This document shows positions 6,383 through 14,122 of a DNA stretch of 15,263 nucleotides, one piece after another (within the stretch, counting starts at the first letter, position 1; every line of letters begins with the position of its first letter). This DNA comes from BOG-933 sp037147415 (GTDB lineage: Bacteria; Pseudomonadota; Alphaproteobacteria; Azospirillales; Azospirillaceae), in the NCBI GenBank assembly GCA_037147415.1, contig JBAWVF010000096.1, positions 1 through 15,263 of the forward strand. Reading direction: 5' to 3'. The notes under the pieces were generated by a model. It did no database searches. It saw nothing but the letters and a program-made list of their open reading frames with translations, and was not told the origin of the DNA. A program made the translations under genes and the position numbers.

Positions 6383-6866
6383 ATTCGGACATATTATCTG
6401 GCTACATGAGGTGTGCAACGATTTGATTGATGATCAGATTGAATACTGCCTGAGCGAACAAGAAGACGATGCAGATTCATTAAAGGATAAACACACATGG
6501 ATTAAAAGTAGGCAAACCAATGATCATGCTTATTTTTGCCTTTTAGTTTTTCAGCTTGAACAGGCCATCAAGAGCGCTTTCATGCGGCTCTGCAACAGTC
6601 GGGGTTCGAAGGCCATCGGTGCGGATCGAATTGCCTGGGAGAGAGTTAAGACATCAAAAGCAGACTTCCTGACCATGGTAAAATTCTTGTTGCCGGATGA
6701 GATTCACCTATACCATCGGGCCAAGGAGCTTTATCGCGACCGTAACAAAATTGCACACGAAGGCGAGCTTTCTCTTCCGATTCAGATGTCGACAGCTCAA
6801 CGGGACATAATAGACATCTCAACACGAATACACTCCGCCCTTTCCGACCTTGAGGCCGCCCCATGA
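6375..6866 (+). CDS. HEPN-like domain protein with R-x4-H motif, possible RNase
   Basis: This 163-aa, almost wholly alpha-helical protein carries RNKIAH (R123 to H128) in its last long helix region, after LYHRAKELYRDRN. R-x4-6-H in a C-terminal helix is the catalytic signature of HEPN RNases, found in toxin-antitoxin, abortive infection and CRISPR effector proteins. An earlier helix (HAYFCLLVFQLEQAIKSAF) fits the four-helix HEPN bundle. It starts eight bases inside the preceding gene and its stop overlaps the accD start (ATGA). Base composition is visibly lower in GC than trpA and the C-terminal part of accD. It could instead be an inactive scaffold; activity is inferred from the motif alone. 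Confidence 0.7.
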   Translation: MNEFGHIIWLHEVCNDLIDDQIEYCLSEQEDDADSLKDKHTWIKSRQTNDHAYFCLLVFQLEQAIKSAFMRLCNSRGSKAIGADRIAWERVKTSKADFLTMVKFLLPDEIHLYHRAKELYRDRNKIAHEGELSLPIQMSTAQRDIIDISTRIHSALSDLEAAP

Positions 6867-7873
6867 ACTGGCTCAGTAACTATGTCCGTCCGAAAATTCG
6901 CGCTCTGGTGGCTCCGCGTGAGGTGCCGGAGAATTTATGGCACAAATGCCCGAGCTGCGAGGCGATGATTTTCCATCGGGAGATGGAAGAAGATTTGCAT
7001 GTTTGCCGGCATTGCGGTCATCATATGCGGCTCGACCCGGAAAAGCGCCTGTCGATGATGTTCGACAATGGTGAATATCAGGTAGTAGAGCTGCCTAAAT
7101 CATTGGTTGACCCGCTTAAGTTTCGTGATACCAAACGTTACACGGACCGCCTGAAAGCAGCGCAATCCAAGGCCCAGCGCAACGACGCGATCATCGTTGC
7201 GTTCGGCAAGATGGGCGGTCTTGATGTCGTGATTGCCGCCTTCGACTTCCGCTTCATGGGCGGGTCGATGGGCATTGCCGTCGGCGAGGGGCTGGTATCG
7301 GCAGCAAAGCTTGCCGTGCTTCAAGAAGCTCCACTGATTGTGGTGCCCGCTTCCGGTGGTGCGCGCATGCAAGAAGGCATCCTGTCGTTGATGCAGATGC
7401 CGCGCTCGGTGATAGCAGTTGAGATAGTTAAGGAAGCAGGGCTACCCTACATCGTTCTATTAACCGACCCGACCACCGGTGGTGTCACCGCATCTTTCGC
7501 AATGCTGGGTGACATACAGATTGCCGAAAAAGGGGCACAAATCGGTTTTGCCGGTGCTCGCGTTATCGAAGACACCATCCGCGAGACTTTACCGGAAGGG
7601 TTTCAGCGCGCCGAATATTTGCTGGAACATGGCATGGTTGATATGGTGGTGCATCGTAAGGATTTACGCGATACTTTGGTGCGTGTGCTTCAGCTTCTGC
7701 GACATACCGGTCCTTCGGCCGAGGTGGTGATGCTGGCCGGGCCCGACGGTAGCGAGGTGCCGAAAATCGGTTTTGATGCCGGAGCCCGTAAGCCTGAAAA
7801 AGCCGATGGAGCACCAGCCGTTCTCGCGCCCCCGGGGGATCATGGCCAGCACGAGCACCGACCCGAGGCGTGA
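6863..7873 (+). CDS. accD: Acetyl-CoA carboxylase carboxyltransferase subunit beta
   Basis: The 336-aa subunit pairs with AccA to move the carboxyl group from carboxybiotin to acetyl-CoA, making malonyl-CoA for fatty acid synthesis. An N-terminal four-cysteine zinc finger is present (C29, C32, C48, C51: CPSC...CRHC), followed by the crotonase-fold domain with GGSMGIAVGEG, SGGARMQEGI and TTGGVTASFAMLGD. The last 35 or so residues are a variable, Ala/Pro-rich and charged tail, beyond the usual core (about 300 aa). It is translationally linked to the HEPN-like gene by ATGA and overlaps folC by 32 bp. Confidence 0.97.
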   Translation: MNWLSNYVRPKIRALVAPREVPENLWHKCPSCEAMIFHREMEEDLHVCRHCGHHMRLDPEKRLSMMFDNGEYQVVELPKSLVDPLKFRDTKRYTDRLKAAQSKAQRNDAIIVAFGKMGGLDVVIAAFDFRFMGGSMGIAVGEGLVSAAKLAVLQEAPLIVVPASGGARMQEGILSLMQMPRSVIAVEIVKEAGLPYIVLLTDPTTGGVTASFAMLGDIQIAEKGAQIGFAGARVIEDTIRETLPEGFQRAEYLLEHGMVDMVVHRKDLRDTLVRVLQLLRHTGPSAEVVMLAGPDGSEVPKIGFDAGARKPEKADGAPAVLAPPGDHGQHEHRPEA

Positions 7874-9179
7874 CCCGCCGACCACTGATTTGATCGACCC
7901 GGTTCTCACCCGCCTTCAGCGACTGCACCCGAAGATTATCGACCTTTCGTTAGGCCGGGTGCAGCGGTTGTTGGCGGCGCTGGATAATCCGCAGAATCGC
8001 CTGCCGCCTGTCGTTCATGTCGCAGGCACCAATGGCAAGGGTTCAACTATTGCTTTTTTGCGCGCCTTTTTAGAGGCGGCAGGGTTGCAGGTCCACGTCT
8101 ATACTTCGCCTCATCTTGTGCGCTTTCACGAGCGTATTCGTTTGGGAGCGCCCGGGGGCGGCCGACTGATCACCGATGCAGCCCTGCTCGCTTTGCTTGA
8201 AGAGTGCGAAAGACTTAACACCGGTCAGCCGATCACTTTCTTTGAAATCACCACAGCCGCCGCTTTTTTAGCTTTCGCGCGCACTCCGGCCGATATCGTG
8301 TTGCTGGAAACCGGACTCGGTGGACGGCTTGATGCCACCAATCTTATTGACCGGCCGGCTGTGACTGCCATTACCCGTATTTCATACGACCACATGCAAT
8401 ATCTCGGTCCAACCTTGACCGATATTGCCGGAGAAAAGGCCGGTATCTTAAAACAGGGCGTGTCGGTGGTGCTGTCACCTCAACCGGAAACTGAAGCGCG
8501 CGAGGTTTTGTTAAACCGAGCAGCGGCTTTGGGCGCACCGGCGCTCGACTGGCGAATTGATTTACTAACTGATGGTGGTTTTCACTTTGAGAGTGCGCTT
8601 AGAAATCTTAATTTACTCGCTCCCACTTTGCCCGGCGCACACCAATTCATTAATGCCGGAACCGCCATTGCTTGCCTGGATGCATTAACCGACCGTTTTA
8701 CCGTGCGGGACGAGGCGATCCGCCGCGGCTTGACAACGGTTTCTTGGCCGGCACGGCTTCAACGCTTACGCAGCGGCCCGCTAATTGATGCGTTACCAGC
8801 CGACTGGGAGTTGTGGCTTGATGGCGGTCACAATGATTCCGCGGGTGAAGTTCTCGCAGCCTGGGCTTCTGCTAAACATGACATGCCGTTAGTGCTCATT
8901 TTCGGTATGCTCAACACCAAGCGACCAACCGATTTTCTGGCTCCACTTGCCCGTTATGCCGAGCGACTGGTTGCCGTGCCTATTCCGGGTGAGCATGCCG
9001 CTCTACCCGCGTCTGAAGCGGCCCAAGCTGCACGGGATGCCGGTTTCAATGAGGTTAGTATTGCAGAAAATCCCTTAAATGCAATTATTGATTTAAGAGA
9101 TACGCTTCAACGACGTACGCGCATCTTGATTTGCGGCTCTCTCTATCTGGCCGGGAGCGTTTTGATGGAAAACGGGTAA
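7842..9179 (+). CDS. folC: Bifunctional folylpolyglutamate / dihydrofolate synthase
   Basis: The 445-aa Mur-ligase-fold enzyme adds glutamate to folates with ATP and, in bacteria, also makes dihydrofolate from dihydropteroate. The P-loop is AGTNGKGS (61-68). TSPHLVRFHERIR, LLETGLGGRLDATN, the substrate-contact region SYDHMQYLGPT and DGGHN of the C-terminal domain are all present. I start it at 7842, with GGGGGA just upstream, because the fold's conserved part begins about residue 15; the same frame stays open to 7773, and those 23 residues lie inside accD and look non-native. The downstream neighbour starts 68 bases later, so the operon may end here. Confidence 0.95.
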   Translation: MASTSTDPRRDPPTTDLIDPVLTRLQRLHPKIIDLSLGRVQRLLAALDNPQNRLPPVVHVAGTNGKGSTIAFLRAFLEAAGLQVHVYTSPHLVRFHERIRLGAPGGGRLITDAALLALLEECERLNTGQPITFFEITTAAAFLAFARTPADIVLLETGLGGRLDATNLIDRPAVTAITRISYDHMQYLGPTLTDIAGEKAGILKQGVSVVLSPQPETEAREVLLNRAAALGAPALDWRIDLLTDGGFHFESALRNLNLLAPTLPGAHQFINAGTAIACLDALTDRFTVRDEAIRRGLTTVSWPARLQRLRSGPLIDALPADWELWLDGGHNDSAGEVLAAWASAKHDMPLVLIFGMLNTKRPTDFLAPLARYAERLVAVPIPGEHAALPASEAAQAARDAGFNEVSIAENPLNAIIDLRDTLQRRTRILICGSLYLAGSVLMENG

Positions 9180-9247
9180 GGCCTGAAATTGCTTTTTTCG
9201 GTGAGAACGCCATGTTAAGCTTCCGGGCCTTAAACTGACCGATCGCC

Positions 9248-10051
9248 ATGTCCGCCATAGCCCAGCCTCAGTCCGAAACGAATGACCTGTTCAACAGCAT
9301 TTTTCATGAAAATGCCGAAAGTCTCCGTTTGCTCTATGATGGCCCACGGCTAAAACAGTACGAATGGCGCTTGCGTATCCTGAGAAAAAAACAGCCCAAT
9401 GATGTCGGAGTCTTGGTCAGCTTGGCTGCGGTGCTGATCATGCAGGGCGAGCGCGACCAAGCCATGCCTTTGCTTGATGCCGCATGGAGTTTGCGAAGTT
9501 CAGCAACACGTCCAGACTATACTGCTTTAGCGAATGTATATATCATTGTTGGCAATCTTGACAGGGCGCGACAGTTGGGTCAAGAACTGATTGAACGATT
9601 TAATATTATTGACAACTCCTTTACTCTTCGTACATTAGCAGCTTTATGCTTTGTCGTCGGTGATATTCCTTCGCTGAAAAAGCTAAGCCCCCTGATCGCA
9701 GCGATAAACGAGTTCAATGCTGCTGAAGTCTATCTTTCGGCCATCAATGCATATGGCTTGGCTCCGCATATCGCCGAGCATCAGCGGCTGATCCATTCCG
9801 CGATTCAGCCTGCACCATGCTGGTATGATTTAGAACTCTATATTGATCCCGAGGACGGAGAATGGACGATATGCGTTAAATACGCCGTTCGCTGTGATTG
9901 GGAAAAGGCGATGAATCTAGAATTTAAGGGGACTGAAGTTCTTATGGACTATTATAAAGCGCAAGGGATCAAACCAGGGCCGGCAGCTATGTTTTATAAT
10001 TACATGATGGTAACTATCCCGCCAGAAGAATCCGGGAGATTGGAATCGTGA
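9248..10051 (+). CDS. TPR-like helical protein, first gene of a HEPN pair
   Basis: The 267-aa product has an all-helical middle (about 50-190) in which successive helix pairs look like TPR repeats, e.g. VLVSLAAVLIMQGERDQAMPLLD and TALANVYIIVGNLDRARQLG (first split as VLVSLAAVLIMQ and GERDQAMPLLD). The C-terminal 75 residues form a distinct, more beta-rich domain starting near APCWYDLELYIDPEDGEW. There is no signal peptide or membrane helix. No good Shine-Dalgarno precedes the ATG. It overlaps the next gene by four bases (GTGA). The DPEDGE-containing tail reminds me of small domains in accessory proteins paired with nucleases or HEPN proteins, but I cannot name the family. Codon use is more AT-rich than folC. 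Confidence 0.7.
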   Translation: MSAIAQPQSETNDLFNSIFHENAESLRLLYDGPRLKQYEWRLRILRKKQPNDVGVLVSLAAVLIMQGERDQAMPLLDAAWSLRSSATRPDYTALANVYIIVGNLDRARQLGQELIERFNIIDNSFTLRTLAALCFVVGDIPSLKKLSPLIAAINEFNAAEVYLSAINAYGLAPHIAEHQRLIHSAIQPAPCWYDLELYIDPEDGEWTICVKYAVRCDWEKAMNLEFKGTEVLMDYYKAQGIKPGPAAMFYNYMMVTIPPEESGRLES

Positions 10052-10434
10052 TTACACCTTTTGACATTCTTAGTGAAGCGAAAACTCTGTTGGATTTGCC
10101 GCCTGAAACCAGAACCGAAGCTAGACGCCGAACCATTATCGGCCGTTGTTATTATGCGGCCTACAAACACTTACATTCTCATGATGTAGCCAAGGGCTAT
10201 CGCCATAGCCCAGGGCAAAATACCGGCAGTCATAGATCTTTTCTGAACCATCTGAAGGAATCAGATCAGCCTGATGTTGTTAAGGCCATTAAAGTTTTAG
10301 AATTCTTATTAAGTTATCGTGTGCAGGCAGATTATTTTCTGGACATTGAAATTATCGATTCGCTTGCAACTGATTGCTGGAAGCGGGCAAATTTTCTAAT
10401 GACCCGGACCCTTCCAGCTACTTCCTCCGCCTGA
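10048..10434 (+). CDS. HEPN-domain protein (R/YYAA...H...RxxADY class)
   Basis: A GTG start at 10048 overlaps the previous stop (GTGA), with GGAGATTGGA just upstream. The 128-aa helical protein has GRCYYAAYKHLHSH (32-45), SHRSFLNHL (61-69) and SYRVQADYFLD (89-99), the layout of minimal HEPN proteins in which an Arg-rich YYAxF helix, a central His and a terminal RxxADY helix pack together. Such proteins are usually half of a two-gene toxin-antitoxin-like unit. No nucleotidyltransferase (MNT) partner is present; the partner here is the TPR-like protein. R63-x4-H68 also fits R-x4-H, though not in the usual helix, so catalysis is uncertain. Confidence 0.72.
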   Translation: MITPFDILSEAKTLLDLPPETRTEARRRTIIGRCYYAAYKHLHSHDVAKGYRHSPGQNTGSHRSFLNHLKESDQPDVVKAIKVLEFLLSYRVQADYFLDIEIIDSLATDCWKRANFLMTRTLPATSSA

Positions 10435-10463
10435 CACCCCTATCCGGGCACAAAGTTCTTCGT

Positions 10464-10476
10464 TATAATTGATGCC
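10464..10476 (+). promoter_or_regulatory. Candidate -10 element (TATAAT) giving a near-leaderless transcript
   Basis: TATAAT at 10464-10469 is a perfect consensus -10. The expected transcription start, about seven bases later, is at 10475-10477, right on the SDR gene's ATG (10477). No convincing -35 lies 16-18 bases upstream, and the ATG has no Shine-Dalgarno, so a leaderless mRNA is plausible. A chance match is possible. Confidence 0.4.
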
Positions 10477-11214
10477 ATGCCGCACCGCCCGACCGTCATT
10501 CTGACCGGCGCCAGCCGGGGTATCGGACACGCCACAGTCAAGCGCTTCAGTGATGAGGGCTGGCGGGTAATCACGTGTTCGCGCGAGGTGGTGCCAGCCG
10601 AGTGCCGCCGTGACACCAACTGGACACACCATATCGTTGCAGATCTGGGAGATGAGGCAAGCCGTGCCGCATTCATTACTGATGCAAATCGCCTGTTAGA
10701 AGGTGGACCACTGCACGCATTGGTTAATAATGCCGGAATTTCGCCTAAGACCCCGTTTAAGGAGCGTCTCGGCTGCCTGAATGGCGATATTGCCGGCTGG
10801 CGTACGGTCTATGAGTTGAACTTGTTTGCACCGTTGGTGCTGGCACGAGGTTTTGCCGGCGGCTTGGCCCGTGCCAAGGGTGCAATTGTCAATATCACTT
10901 CGATTGCCGGGCACTCGGTCCACCCGTTCGCGGGTTCAGCCTATAGCACGTCAAAGGCGGCGCTGTCCGGACTGACACGCGAAATGGCGGTCGAGTTTGC
11001 CGAAATGGGGGTCCGAGTCAATGCGGTTGCCCCCGGTGAAATAGAAACCGCAATGCTTTCGCCGGAAACTGAAGTCCTGATTCCTCGCATTCCGTTGCAT
11101 CGCCTGGGCTCTCCTGAAGACGTCGCTGCCATCGTGTATCGCCTGTGCACCGCTGAAATGGACTATATCACTGGCTCGGAGATATTTGTCACCGGCGGCC
11201 AGCACCTGATTTGA
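10477..11214 (+). CDS. Short-chain dehydrogenase/reductase (SDR), NAD(P)-dependent
   Basis: The 245-aa protein shows the classical SDR Rossmann features: TGASRGIG (10-17) for the cofactor, NNAG (84-87), and the catalytic Ser-Tyr-Lys as S142, Y156, K160 in ITSIAGHS...YSTSKAA. The segment VNAVAPGEIETAM and the C-terminal ITGSEIFVTGGQ are typical. It resembles FabG-type 3-oxoacyl reductases, but many SDRs do, so the substrate is not assigned. R14 after the second glycine and the following basic residues would favour NADP(H). It is followed at 11 bases by a hemerythrin gene, probably in the same transcript. Confidence 0.88.
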   Translation: MPHRPTVILTGASRGIGHATVKRFSDEGWRVITCSREVVPAECRRDTNWTHHIVADLGDEASRAAFITDANRLLEGGPLHALVNNAGISPKTPFKERLGCLNGDIAGWRTVYELNLFAPLVLARGFAGGLARAKGAIVNITSIAGHSVHPFAGSAYSTSKAALSGLTREMAVEFAEMGVRVNAVAPGEIETAMLSPETEVLIPRIPLHRLGSPEDVAAIVYRLCTAEMDYITGSEIFVTGGQHLI

Positions 11215-11225
11215 GGAACTCCGTA

Positions 11226-11636
11226 ATGTCGCTGATAGAGTGGACCGAGCAAATGAGCATCGGCATTTCTCGCTTCGATGAAGAGCATAAATACTTGATA
11301 AGCTTGATGAACACGCTCTTTGACGGAGTTTCTACCGGAGAAGGCCGTCAAGTCCTTGGCACTGTTCTTGACGGGCTGGTTGAGTACACTAAAACTCATT
11401 TTTTGAATGAAGAAATTCTTCTTAAAGAATACGGTTATGAGGGTCTGGACAGCCACCATGCAGAACATAAGGAACTAACCAGGAAAGTGCTCGACATTCA
11501 ACAGCGCTATCATGCCGGCGCCACTACGATGCTAAGCCTGGAAGTGATGGGGTTTCTTAAGAACTGGCTGGTAAAACATATTCAGACAAGTGATCGCCGA
11601 TATGGTGATTTTCTACGCACCAGGGGCATGATCTGA
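11226..11636 (+). CDS. Bacteriohemerythrin
   Basis: The start at 11226 has GAGGA (11213-11217), part of the SDR stop region, eight bases upstream; it gives the canonical N-terminus MSLIEWTEQMSIGISRFDEEH. The seven iron ligands are H21, H58, E62 (HFLNEE), H77 and H81 (HHAEH), H118 and D123 (HIQTSD). The 136-aa length matches single-domain bacteriohemerythrins that bind O2 at a non-haem di-iron site in the cytoplasm. It is the second hemerythrin in the window and closer to the canonical type than the one at 3150-3542. Co-expression with the SDR is likely from the 11-base gap. Confidence 0.93.
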   Translation: MSLIEWTEQMSIGISRFDEEHKYLISLMNTLFDGVSTGEGRQVLGTVLDGLVEYTKTHFLNEEILLKEYGYEGLDSHHAEHKELTRKVLDIQQRYHAGATTMLSLEVMGFLKNWLVKHIQTSDRRYGDFLRTRGMI

Positions 11637-11743
11637 CCGCACCGGTCTTGCGCGCAGTCAACATATTGCGGTTGCCAGCACATCGGCCCCGGCAGTAAGG
11701 TGCGCAACCATTCAACGGTTACAGGAGGCGGCGTAATTTTTTG

Positions 11744-14122
11744 ATGCTGGACCCTTCCCTCTGTCCCTGTTGCTTTGCGCCGGCGGTACGTTGGCCGCCC
11801 TGCCCCGGTTGCGGCCATGACCCGGCTGTCGTCACCGCTAAAACGAATGCGCTTTTGCTTGGAACCACACTGGCGGAACGCTATGTGGTCGGCGGTCTAT
11901 TAGGACAAGGCGGCTTCGGTGCTACTTATCGCGGCTACGACACGCGGTTGGCTTCGCTGGTGGCCATCAAAGAATATTTCCCATATGGTGCAGCCACTCG
12001 TTCAGCCGACGGTAGTTCAATCACCGTATCTACGCATATCAAAGATAATTTTCAATTCGGTCGCTCGAAGTTTTTGGAAGAGGCCCGGACTCTCGCTAAA
12101 CTTCGCTCTATTCACCGGGTTGTTTCTGTCTATGATTTCTTCGAAGGCAATAATACCGCTTATATTATTATGGAATTTCTATCAGGTCGAACATTAAAAC
12201 AGCTTCAAGATACACATTTGAATAAAAGGGTGCCATCTCAGACGGCTCTTCCCATTTTCAAAAATGTGCTATCGGCGTTACTGCAAATCCATGACCAACA
12301 ATTCCTTCATCGGGATATCAGCCCTGACAATATTATTATGGTTGATGATGTTGATGAGATAAAGCTGCTTGATTTCGGAGCAGCTCGTCAAGCTTTATCC
12401 AATCAAGACCAGCGTTTGACCGTTATCCTGAAGCCAGGTTACGCACCGTTTGAACAATATAGCGACTATTCAAATCACGGCCCCTGGTCTGATATTTATG
12501 CGGCGGGAGCAACTTTCTACACGTTATTATCGGGCACCAAGCCGATTGATTCTCTTAAACGGTTGATGAATGACAAGCTTAAACCGCTTTCAGCCTTAGG
12601 AGTGTCGGTTCCGGCCCGGGTTGATCGGGCAATTATGAAAGCACTGGCGGTTCAGCCCCGGGATCGTTGGCAAAATGCTGCGGATTTTGCCGAAGAACTT
12701 TTGGCCGGCACCCCGGCAACCTCACATCCGTCCCCTCCCCCGGTCCAACGTACCGCTGCGGCGGCGCCGGAGCGCGAACCCGCTAAGACCAAGGTGGCTA
12801 CTATTGCCGCTCCTGCCATATTACGGCCGACTATTGAGTCAAACTATCAGGGAGCGTCTTACGCTGTACAGACAACGGCCACCGTCGCCCGTGACGGACG
12901 GGTCGGCGTACCGGTTTCAGTGATTGAACTTCGAAAATTATTAGAAGAACATGCCAAATTTCTTGCCGGAAAACCCAACGGCCGACGGCTTAACTTATCG
13001 ATGCGCAGCTTGGTCGGCGTAAAGCTGGTGGCGGCCAATTTGTCGGGAGCCGAATTAACCGGCGCTATCTTTGTCCGGGCCGATCTTTCCGGCACTAACT
13101 TTACCAATGCTAATTTATTTTGTGCCGATTTTACCGAAGCTAATCTGGTTTGGGCCAAGTTTATTCGTAGTGATCTTCGCGGCGCTTGTTTTGATGGGGC
13201 CGAATTGACCGGCGCCCTGTTCGAAGGGGCCGACTGCCGTGAAGGCGTCATGTTGTTTCAGGGACGTGACGGCCAACTACAGGATGTCAAGACTGAGCAC
13301 GCAAAAAGAGCGGCGTCGTTTCAAAATGCGCGGATGACCTGTGCTAATTTCCGTAGCGCCAATTTAATCGCGGCGAAGTTCGGCATGGCGGCGCTCGATA
13401 ATGCTGATTTTTGCGGTGCCGACTTAACCGGCGCTTGCATGACCGGCACGGTTCTTAAAAGTGCCAAGTTCCAAAATGCGACATTACAGGATTGTGATTT
13501 CACAAAAGCCAATATGGAAGGTGTCGATACCAGTGCCCCTGAATTCAAGGGCGCAAAGATCGTACGTCACCTGCATGAAATTGATCAATCCCTTCAGCAT
13601 GATATTCTTGAACATCAGAGATGGGTTGAAAGCCTGTCTCACAGCGGCAAGCGATTGGTTCTTAAAAATGCCAATTTGGTCGGCTTGCAGATGACGGAAG
13701 TTGATTGGTCGGCGGCCGAATTACTTTCGGTCAACATGACCGATATCAATCTTCACCAAGCTAAGATTTCGATGACTGATTTTTCCGGAAGCACCTTGCA
13801 CGGGGCGAACCTGAGCGACGTCGACGCGCGCGGCTCAAAGTTTAATGGCTGTTTCATGCAGGCCTGCGATTTCAGCAACGCAAAGCTTGCTCCGGTTATT
13901 TCCAGCCAGGGAAAGCATTGGTGTACTAATTTTCGAGCCACTGATTTAAAGGGATCGAATTTTCGGGCAGCCGATTGCCCGTCTGTTGATTTTCGTGATG
14001 CGGATTTGCGACTGGTTTGCTTTAGAAACACCATACTCAAGAACGCCAATTTTACCGGAGCCAGTCTGGAGGGCGCCGACTTTACCGGCGCTATTACGGA
14101 TGGGGCAGTAGGAATTCGCTAA
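11744..14122 (+). CDS. Ser/Thr protein kinase with N-terminal Cys motif and pentapeptide-repeat C-terminus
   Basis: From the ATG at 11744 (792 aa) the order is: a small zinc-ribbon-like Cys motif (C7, C9, C10, then C20, C23); a Hanks-type kinase domain (about 47-320) with glycine loop GQGGFGATY, K76 in VAIKEYFP, HRDISPDN (H189-N196), DFG (210-212) and APFEQY; a Pro/Ala-rich linker (320-390); then three blocks of A(D/N)LxX pentapeptide repeats (about 415-497, 525-603, 639-787). Helical inserts between blocks carry His-x2-(F/W/A) starts (EEHAKFL, LEHQRWV). All catalytic kinase residues are present. It should be cytoplasmic, with no membrane helix seen. The layout recalls cyanobacterial SpkB-like kinases. 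The Shine-Dalgarno AGGAGG (11723-11728) sits unusually far, 15 bases, from the ATG. A TTG three bases earlier is possible. Confidence 0.88.
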   Translation: MLDPSLCPCCFAPAVRWPPCPGCGHDPAVVTAKTNALLLGTTLAERYVVGGLLGQGGFGATYRGYDTRLASLVAIKEYFPYGAATRSADGSSITVSTHIKDNFQFGRSKFLEEARTLAKLRSIHRVVSVYDFFEGNNTAYIIMEFLSGRTLKQLQDTHLNKRVPSQTALPIFKNVLSALLQIHDQQFLHRDISPDNIIMVDDVDEIKLLDFGAARQALSNQDQRLTVILKPGYAPFEQYSDYSNHGPWSDIYAAGATFYTLLSGTKPIDSLKRLMNDKLKPLSALGVSVPARVDRAIMKALAVQPRDRWQNAADFAEELLAGTPATSHPSPPPVQRTAAAAPEREPAKTKVATIAAPAILRPTIESNYQGASYAVQTTATVARDGRVGVPVSVIELRKLLEEHAKFLAGKPNGRRLNLSMRSLVGVKLVAANLSGAELTGAIFVRADLSGTNFTNANLFCADFTEANLVWAKFIRSDLRGACFDGAELTGALFEGADCREGVMLFQGRDGQLQDVKTEHAKRAASFQNARMTCANFRSANLIAAKFGMAALDNADFCGADLTGACMTGTVLKSAKFQNATLQDCDFTKANMEGVDTSAPEFKGAKIVRHLHEIDQSLQHDILEHQRWVESLSHSGKRLVLKNANLVGLQMTEVDWSAAELLSVNMTDINLHQAKISMTDFSGSTLHGANLSDVDARGSKFNGCFMQACDFSNAKLAPVISSQGKHWCTNFRATDLKGSNFRAADCPSVDFRDADLRLVCFRNTILKNANFTGASLEGADFTGAITDGAVGIR

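Noticed and set aside
9177..9232. Inverted repeat TAAGGCC / GGCCTTA after folC as a terminator
   Set aside because: The arms are 42 bases apart and no T-run follows the second arm. It is too weak to call.
11637..11743. TTGCGC / GCGCAA inverted pair (11648-11653, 11702-11707) as a promoter or operator of the kinase
   Set aside because: Only six bases per arm, 48 bases apart, and no matching -10 at proper spacing. A chance match is likely in GC-rich DNA.
12859..14049. Several minus-strand open frames within the kinase gene with K/S/A-rich repeats
   Set aside because: They are antisense shadows of the pentapeptide repeats; the regular codon pattern of the repeats keeps the opposite strand open.
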